A DNA stretch of 10,054 nt from an uncultured Bacteroidota bacterium (lineage in GTDB: Bacteria; Bacteroidota; Bacteroidia; Flavobacteriales; Flavobacteriaceae): assembly GCA_903920835.1 (NCBI GenBank), contig CAIXNQ010000111.1:1-10054 (forward strand), in the 5' to 3' direction. Each line of letters begins with the position of its first letter. Position 1 is the stretch's first letter. Positions 5,920 through 10,054 of the stretch are shown here, one piece after another. The notes beneath the pieces were generated by a model, which was not told the origin of the DNA, searched no databases, and worked only from the letters and a program-made list of their open reading frames with translations. The position numbers and the translations under genes are program-made.

Positions 5920-8052
5920 TTACTTGTTATTCTCAATAACATAATCGAGTATTTTCTTCATTAAGTGAACTCTGTCTTTGCCCTGAACATTATGTTTGTG
6001 CATTGGATAAGGAAAGAAATCAATTTGCTTTCCAGCTTCAATGAATTTTTTTACCAAACCAAAATTGTTTTGCATCACAACCACATCATCGCTAGTTCCG
6101 TGAATAAGTAACAATTTTCCTTTTAAATCTTTAACAAAGTTTAATGTGCTGGTCGATTCAAAACCAAGCGGATTCTCTTTTGGAGTATCCATATAACGTT
6201 CACCATACATAATTTCATAGAATTTCCAGTCTGTTACAGGGCCTCCAGCAACGCCAACTTTAAATACATCGGGCTTTTTCAACATCAATGAAGTTGTCAT
6301 AAAACCACCAAAACTCCAGCCATGAACCGCCAAACGGTTTTGATCTACATAAGGCAACGATTTTAAATATTCAACTCCATTTATTTGATCTTCCATTTCA
6401 TTAACACCTAGTTGTCGGTGGATGACACTCTCAAAAGCTACTCCCCTATTGTCTGAACCTCTATTATCAATCGAAAAAACCAAATAGCCTTGTTCTGCCA
6501 ACCAATACATCCAAAGACTGGCGCCATCAAGAAAAGAATTTATAACTAATTGCGCATGTGGTCCTCCATAAACATAAACTAAAACTGGATATTTTTTTGA
6601 AGCATCAAAATTGCTAGGTTTTATTAATCTTGTAAATAAATCAGTAGTTCCATCAGCAGCTTTGATGGTTTTAATATCTGCTGTTCCGATAACATAATCC
6701 TGATATTTGTTATTGCTTACCATTGCCGTAACAACGTTTCCTTTTGCATCATACAAAATCGATTTTGATGGTGTCGAATGGTTTGAATATTCGTCCATAA
6801 ACCAAGTACCTTCAACATTTGGAATAAAAAGATGTACACCTAAATCTTTAGAAATTTGGGTTTGTTTTCCTTTTAAATCGACTTTATATCCTAGCATATT
6901 GGTCGGGTTTTCACCTGTAGCTGTAAAATATAATTCATTTCCAGAAGCATTACTGCCAACAATATCTCTAACTGTGAATTTATTTTCGGTTAATTTTTTA
7001 ATCAATTTTCCTTCAATTGAATAATAATAGAGGTTGTTAAATCCATCTCTTTCACTGATCCATACCAAGTTATTTGATTGTTTACTGGGAAAAAATGCAG
7101 GATGTTCAGGTTCTACCCATTTTTCGCTGGTTTCGTTTAGAATTGTGCGAACAAATGAACCAGTTTGTGAATCATAAAGATTCAAATTCAAATTGTTTTG
7201 TTCTCTGTTGAGTTCGGCAATAACTACATATTTCTCGTCTGGTGTCCAAGATAAATTAGTCAAATAGTCGTCTTCTTTGCCTTTTGGTTTAATGAATACT
7301 GTTTTTTTTGTTTGAATATTATAAATACCAACGCTTGGTTTTTCACTTTTTTGACCCGCCATAGGATACTTAATATTGTCTAATTTCCCTGGAGTTTCGG
7401 TAATATCAAGCAAAGGATAATCGGCTACTTCTGTTTGGTCTTTTTGATAGAATGCCAAAAAATTGTCTTTAGGCGACCAGAAAATTCCTTTTTTGGTTCC
7501 AAATTCATTTCGAGCAATAAACTGACCTGAAACTATATTTTCATTAGTTTCTTGAGTAATAGCAATTTTTTCGTTGTTGTTATCTACTACAAAAAGATTA
7601 TTTCTATCCGTAAATGCAATTTTTGAATTACTAAAATTAAAAATAGCATTTTCAGATTTTTGAGGTAATTCAAAAGTTTTTTTACCTGATTTTGTTACTA
7701 TGTTATATTCGTAATAGGTCGTTTCGTTTGAAATAATAAAAGTATTAGCATCTTTCCAAACCAAATTAAAAAAAGTTTTTAAGTTGCTGGATAATGCCTT
7801 GTTAAGTTCTTCAAGGCTGATAAGTTCTATCGCTTTTTCGTTGGCAGTTGATGAAATTAGAATCTTCTTTCCAGCATCTGTCAAATAAGTATATTTTGTC
7901 GTTGAAGGAATCCAAGCAAAATAGCTTAATTTATCTGCTCTAAACAGACGGTTTTGCTGCATAACAGCATCATCGAGTGAAAGGGTTTTTAACTGTCCGA
8001 AAGCAACTATCGAACCAAACAGAAAGCATAATAATAATATTCGTTTAGTCAT
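5920..8052 (-). CDS. Exported S9 family prolyl tripeptidyl/dipeptidyl peptidase (DPP-IV type)
   Basis: A serine exopeptidase that removes short N-terminal peptides, typically after proline, in the periplasm or at the outer surface. The protein has 710 residues with a signal peptide (MTKRILLLCFLFGSIVAFG, cleavage about residue 19-20), a DPP-IV N-terminal beta-propeller (about 95-455) and an alpha/beta-hydrolase domain (about 480-708). The triad is visible: Ser580 in HGWSFGG, Asp655 in HGTSDDVV and His687 in MHKHNVQG. From memory, P. gingivalis PtpA has Ser603, Asp678 and His710; the spacings of +75 and +107 are identical here. Glu613 in YEIMYGERY and Glu183 in RNEFG fit the amino-terminus-binding Glu636 and Glu205 of PtpA. 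Shared blocks (VYVYGGPHAQLV, FKVGVAGGPV) point to the tripeptidyl type, but dipeptidyl activity cannot be excluded. It has no lipobox or T9SS domain and appears to be a single-gene unit. Confidence 0.94.
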   Translation of the reverse strand: MTKRILLLCFLFGSIVAFGQLKTLSLDDAVMQQNRLFRADKLSYFAWIPSTTKYTYLTDAGKKILISSTANEKAIELISLEELNKALSSNLKTFFNLVWKDANTFIISNETTYYEYNIVTKSGKKTFELPQKSENAIFNFSNSKIAFTDRNNLFVVDNNNEKIAITQETNENIVSGQFIARNEFGTKKGIFWSPKDNFLAFYQKDQTEVADYPLLDITETPGKLDNIKYPMAGQKSEKPSVGIYNIQTKKTVFIKPKGKEDDYLTNLSWTPDEKYVVIAELNREQNNLNLNLYDSQTGSFVRTILNETSEKWVEPEHPAFFPSKQSNNLVWISERDGFNNLYYYSIEGKLIKKLTENKFTVRDIVGSNASGNELYFTATGENPTNMLGYKVDLKGKQTQISKDLGVHLFIPNVEGTWFMDEYSNHSTPSKSILYDAKGNVVTAMVSNNKYQDYVIGTADIKTIKAADGTTDLFTRLIKPSNFDASKKYPVLVYVYGGPHAQLVINSFLDGASLWMYWLAEQGYLVFSIDNRGSDNRGVAFESVIHRQLGVNEMEDQINGVEYLKSLPYVDQNRLAVHGWSFGGFMTTSLMLKKPDVFKVGVAGGPVTDWKFYEIMYGERYMDTPKENPLGFESTSTLNFVKDLKGKLLLIHGTSDDVVVMQNNFGLVKKFIEAGKQIDFFPYPMHKHNVQGKDRVHLMKKILDYVIENNK

Positions 8053-8086
8053 AACTTATTTTTTTGAGGCGTAAAAATATATAAAA

Positions 8087-8111
8087 CAAATTAAAAAGGT
8101 TTAGTCTAAAC
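8087..8111 (-). promoter_or_regulatory. Possible promoter and operator of the S9 peptidase gene
   Basis: On the minus strand, TTAATTTG (8087-8094) matches the -7 consensus TAnnTTTG except at one base, 34 bases before the ATG. Just upstream, at 8099-8111, lies a perfect 13-base inverted repeat (GTTTAG-T-CTAAAC) where a -33 element would be, a position suited to a repressor. Both assignments are inferred from position. Confidence 0.3.
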
Positions 8112-8210
8112 TATATTTTATAAAAAGCAAAAGATTATTAATTTATATTATTTACGAATTTACGCTAATTCAAGATAAACATAACATTTGAATATTAGAC
8201 TTTACTTCAT

Positions 8211-8243
8211 AAAAAAAGCCCCTTAGTTTCCTAAGAGGCTTTT
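8211..8243 (-). terminator. Intrinsic terminator of the SusE/F-like gene
   Basis: Reading leftward from the gene, AAAAGCC(T)CTTAG pairs with CTAAG(G)GGCTTTT around a GAAA loop, with a single A-C mismatch, and is followed by a run of seven T. It begins 18 bases after the stop codon at 8262. This is the clearest terminator in the window and separates the gene from the downstream peptidase gene. Confidence 0.88.
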
Positions 8244-8261
8244 GAAAATTATTTGAATCAA

Positions 8262-9953
8262 TTATTGTTTTATTAATTTAGAAGTTTTTTCGATGTTTGA
8301 AGCATTAATAGCTTTTACGAAATAAACACCACTGTTTAAATCTGAAACATTCAAGTTTTGGTTTTCAACAGTTTTTGTGAAAGTTTTTACCAATTGACCA
8401 GTGATTGAGTAAACTTGAACTTTATCAAAAGCAGCATTGATAGCAAAAGTGTTTGTTGTTGGGTTTGGATATAAAGCCAAACCTGATTTATCAAAACTAG
8501 TTGAAGATAATACGTCAGCAATAAGATACTCTCCAGTTACACGATTAAAGTAAACATTATAAGTTCCAGCTGCAGGCAAAGTAATATTAGCAGCTCCAGG
8601 AGTTGCAACAGCAGTTCCTGATGGAAAAGTTGTTCCTCCACCCCAAGCAACATCATAAGCATGATTAGATCTAAATTTAAACACATTAGCGGTTAATGCT
8701 ATGTTCATTCCTGTTGAGTTAATCCCATTATCTGTAGAAACTAAATCAATATCCATACCCCAACCTAGACCAGCATCTCCTGTAATAGAAACAGTAGCCA
8801 CTTCAAAACTGTAAGCTCCTGTAGATTTATCGAAAGTTACGTTCCAAACACCTTTTGGAACAACAACCATATTAGTACTTCCTGCTGTTGCAGTTCCTGA
8901 AGGAAACGCAGTACCACCCCAAACGTTTGCTGAATTTGTAGGATCAATAAAATGAGTATCAGTTGGATTAGCAAAATATTGATCATTTACAGTATAAGTA
9001 ATACCATCTGTTGTTTTCATAACTGCTGTATTGAATGATACTGCTGGATATAGACTAGATATCAAAGTAAATACATAATCACCAGTTACTCTATTGAAAG
9101 TAATATTGTATGTTCCTGAAATGTCAACTAAAATATCATTTCCTGCTAAAGCTCCTGTTCCAATTGGGAATGTTGTTCCTCCCCAGTTGGTTGACCAATT
9201 ATAATTTGTTCTGAATTTTATATGTTTTCCGCCAATTAAAGCTTGATTCATCAACATAAAATTAACTCCGTCTGTTGTAGTCATGTCAATATCTGTGCTG
9301 AAGTCGATAGCAGCATCACCAACTATAGAAACTGGAACAGGAACAAAGTTGTAAGCCAAAGTAGTTTTGTTGAAATCTACATTATAAAATGCAGGAGTTA
9401 ATGGAATAGTTGGACCATTTACAGTAGCAGTTCCCGATGGAAAAGCAGTGTTTCCCCAAATAGTTGAAGGAGCAGGAGTGTCTCTAACAAATTTAACTCC
9501 ATTTCCAGTAAACTGATAGTCAATTTTAACATAAGAAATACCATCCGCTGTTCCCATTGGAACTGTTGCTCCAAAATTGTTGAAACCACCGTTAAAGCCA
9601 ATAACATCATAGTTTGTAGATACAGCTACGAACGAATAAGCTCCAGTAGTTATGTTGAAAGTCACATTGTAAGTACCTGCAATAGCTAAAATGTTTGCTC
9701 CTCCTTGAGTACCAATTCCAGATGGCCAAGCTGGATTTCCCCAGTTGACAGTCCAAGCACCGTCTTGTCTAAACTTTAGCTCCCCATTAGCTAATAATGT
9801 AAAATTTGACAATGTATAAGTAACATTGTCTGTAGTATTCATTACTACATCTGCTGCCCAGCTGTTGAAAGCACCAATAATACCAATGCTTTGCGCATTA
9901 ACATTCATAACGCTTAAGGCGAAAAGAACTGTGTAAAATAATTTTTTAATCAT
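8262..9953 (-). CDS. Secreted SusE/SusF-like protein with five tandem modules and a T9SS type A sorting domain
   Basis: A 563-residue protein. Residues 1-20 are a signal peptide ending NVNA with likely cleavage before Gln21. There is no lipobox cysteine, unlike canonical SusE and SusF lipoproteins. Five modules follow (about 22-110, 115-205, 208-297, 302-385, 388-478), each ending in a strand such as GTYNVTFNITTGAYSF and carrying a W-G...FPSGT block. Residues 491-563 are a T9SS type A sorting domain (LALYPNPTTN, VYSITGQLVKTF, LNSGVYFVKA). In the Sus family such modules bind starch or other glycans at the cell surface. Here Trp67/71, 253/257 and 437, next to KFR motifs, are possible ligand contacts, but the ligand is not known. 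T9SS would place it on the surface or in the medium. It has its own terminator and upstream promoter elements. No SusC/SusD genes are in the window. Confidence 0.87.
   Translation of the reverse strand: MIKKLFYTVLFALSVMNVNAQSIGIIGAFNSWAADVVMNTTDNVTYTLSNFTLLANGELKFRQDGAWTVNWGNPAWPSGIGTQGGANILAIAGTYNVTFNITTGAYSFVAVSTNYDVIGFNGGFNNFGATVPMGTADGISYVKIDYQFTGNGVKFVRDTPAPSTIWGNTAFPSGTATVNGPTIPLTPAFYNVDFNKTTLAYNFVPVPVSIVGDAAIDFSTDIDMTTTDGVNFMLMNQALIGGKHIKFRTNYNWSTNWGGTTFPIGTGALAGNDILVDISGTYNITFNRVTGDYVFTLISSLYPAVSFNTAVMKTTDGITYTVNDQYFANPTDTHFIDPTNSANVWGGTAFPSGTATAGSTNMVVVPKGVWNVTFDKSTGAYSFEVATVSITGDAGLGWGMDIDLVSTDNGINSTGMNIALTANVFKFRSNHAYDVAWGGGTTFPSGTAVATPGAANITLPAAGTYNVYFNRVTGEYLIADVLSSTSFDKSGLALYPNPTTNTFAINAAFDKVQVYSITGQLVKTFTKTVENQNLNVSDLNSGVYFVKAINASNIEKTSKLIKQ
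8520..9890 (-). repeat. Five internal modules in an alternating A-B-A-B-A pattern
   Basis: Modules 1, 3 and 5 (type A) carry KFR and then a tryptophan-rich loop: KFRQDGAWTVNWG, KFRTNYNWSTNWG and KFRSNHAYDVAWGGG. Modules 2 and 4 (type B) instead have a DG-I-Y...QF segment, an Asp-Thr/Asp-Pro loop without KFR, and WG-TAFPSGTAT (VRDTPAPSTIWG; IDPTNSANVWGG). Like modules are about 180-187 residues apart, consistent with duplication of a two-module unit. Module 4 is the shortest and lacks the GFNGGFNNFG-type start of module 2. Confidence 0.8.
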
Positions 9954-9983
9954 GATATTAATTTTTTTATTGTTATTTTAATA

Positions 9984-9991
9984 CAAATTTA
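9984..9991 (-). promoter_or_regulatory. -7 promoter box of the SusE/F-like gene
   Basis: The minus strand reads TAAATTTG, a full match to TAnnTTTG, 30 bases before the ATG. The transcript would begin near 9977-9979 with an A-rich leader of about 25 bases and no Shine-Dalgarno sequence. The nearest TTG upstream is 24 bases away, beyond the usual spacing, so the -33 element is weak and the promoter may need an activator. Confidence 0.6.
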
Positions 9992-10025
9992 ATGTAAAAA
10001 AACCGTAAAAAATAACAATATGAAA

Positions 10026-10041
10026 ACGAAAACGTTTTCGT
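10026..10041. promoter_or_regulatory. LacI-family-type operator palindrome
   Basis: ACGAAAACGTTTTCGT is a perfect 16-bp palindrome with the central CG and flanking A/T runs typical of LacI/GalR-family operators. Symmetry continues for two more base pairs on each side after one mismatch (positions 10023-10044). Its centre is about 55 bases upstream of the inferred start of the SusE/F-like transcript, upstream of the -33 region, which fits an activator better than a blocking repressor. It could equally serve a divergent gene beyond the right edge. Confidence 0.6.
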
Positions 10042-10054
10042 GTTGATAAATTAT

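Noticed and set aside
6707..7024. 105-codon plus-strand frame opposite the S9 peptidase
   Set aside because: It lies opposite the propeller-domain coding sequence and its translation resembles no known family.
8138..8190. Short TTACG direct repeats between the peptidase and SusE/F-like genes
   Set aside because: There are only two copies of about five bases, within what AT-rich sequence gives by chance.
9419..9610. 63-codon minus-strand frame within the SusE/F-like gene
   Set aside because: It is an alternate-frame shadow of the repeat-rich gene, and its leucine-rich pattern follows from the repeats in the real frame.

Overview
The window looks like chromosomal DNA of a Bacteroidota bacterium, most likely Flavobacterium or a close relative. 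The evidence is the low GC content, promoter -7 boxes of the TAnnTTTG type, A-rich leaders without Shine-Dalgarno sequences, two secreted proteins with C-terminal type IX secretion (T9SS type A) sorting domains, a SusE/SusF-like protein, and a peptidase closely resembling my memory of Porphyromonas gingivalis prolyl tripeptidyl peptidase.

Layout, left to right. (1) Positions 1-95 may hold the end of a rightward membrane-protein gene, closed by a strong hairpin at 71-109 that probably terminates transcription from both sides. (2) 177-2246, minus strand: a secreted CotH-kinase/lamin-tail/T9SS-sorted protein. (3) 2247-2870: an AT-rich gap of about 620 bases with only weak small reading frames and AT-only inverted repeats. 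(4) 2894-5891, plus strand: a compact three-gene unit of dapD (diaminopimelate/lysine pathway), a GT9 heptosyltransferase-like glycosyltransferase and a GT4 glycosyltransferase. A canonical -7 box sits just before dapD, and the two glycosyltransferase genes abut as TAGATG. (5) 5920-8052, minus strand: an exported S9 prolyl tripeptidyl/dipeptidyl peptidase that converges on the GT4 gene with only 28 bases between stops. (6) 8262-9953, minus strand: a secreted protein of five SusE/SusF-like modules plus a T9SS sorting domain, with a clear terminator after it. Upstream are a -7 box and a perfect 16-bp LacI-family-type palindrome near the right edge.

How the parts fit together. dapD supplies precursor for lysine and peptidoglycan, and the two glycosyltransferases probably build a cell-surface glycan such as lipopolysaccharide, so the plus-strand unit is cell-envelope housekeeping. 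The minus-strand genes are separate units acting outside the cytoplasm: peptide trimming, glycan binding at the surface, and a surface or secreted CotH-type protein. The palindrome upstream of the SusE/F-like gene suggests sugar-responsive control, but no SusC/SusD pair or glycoside hydrolase lies in the window. I see no tRNA, rRNA, CRISPR array, insertion sequence or defence system. Nothing here amounts to a clearly new biological system. The most distinctive items are the alternating A-B-A-B-A architecture of the T9SS-sorted SusE/F-like protein and its operator-like palindrome.
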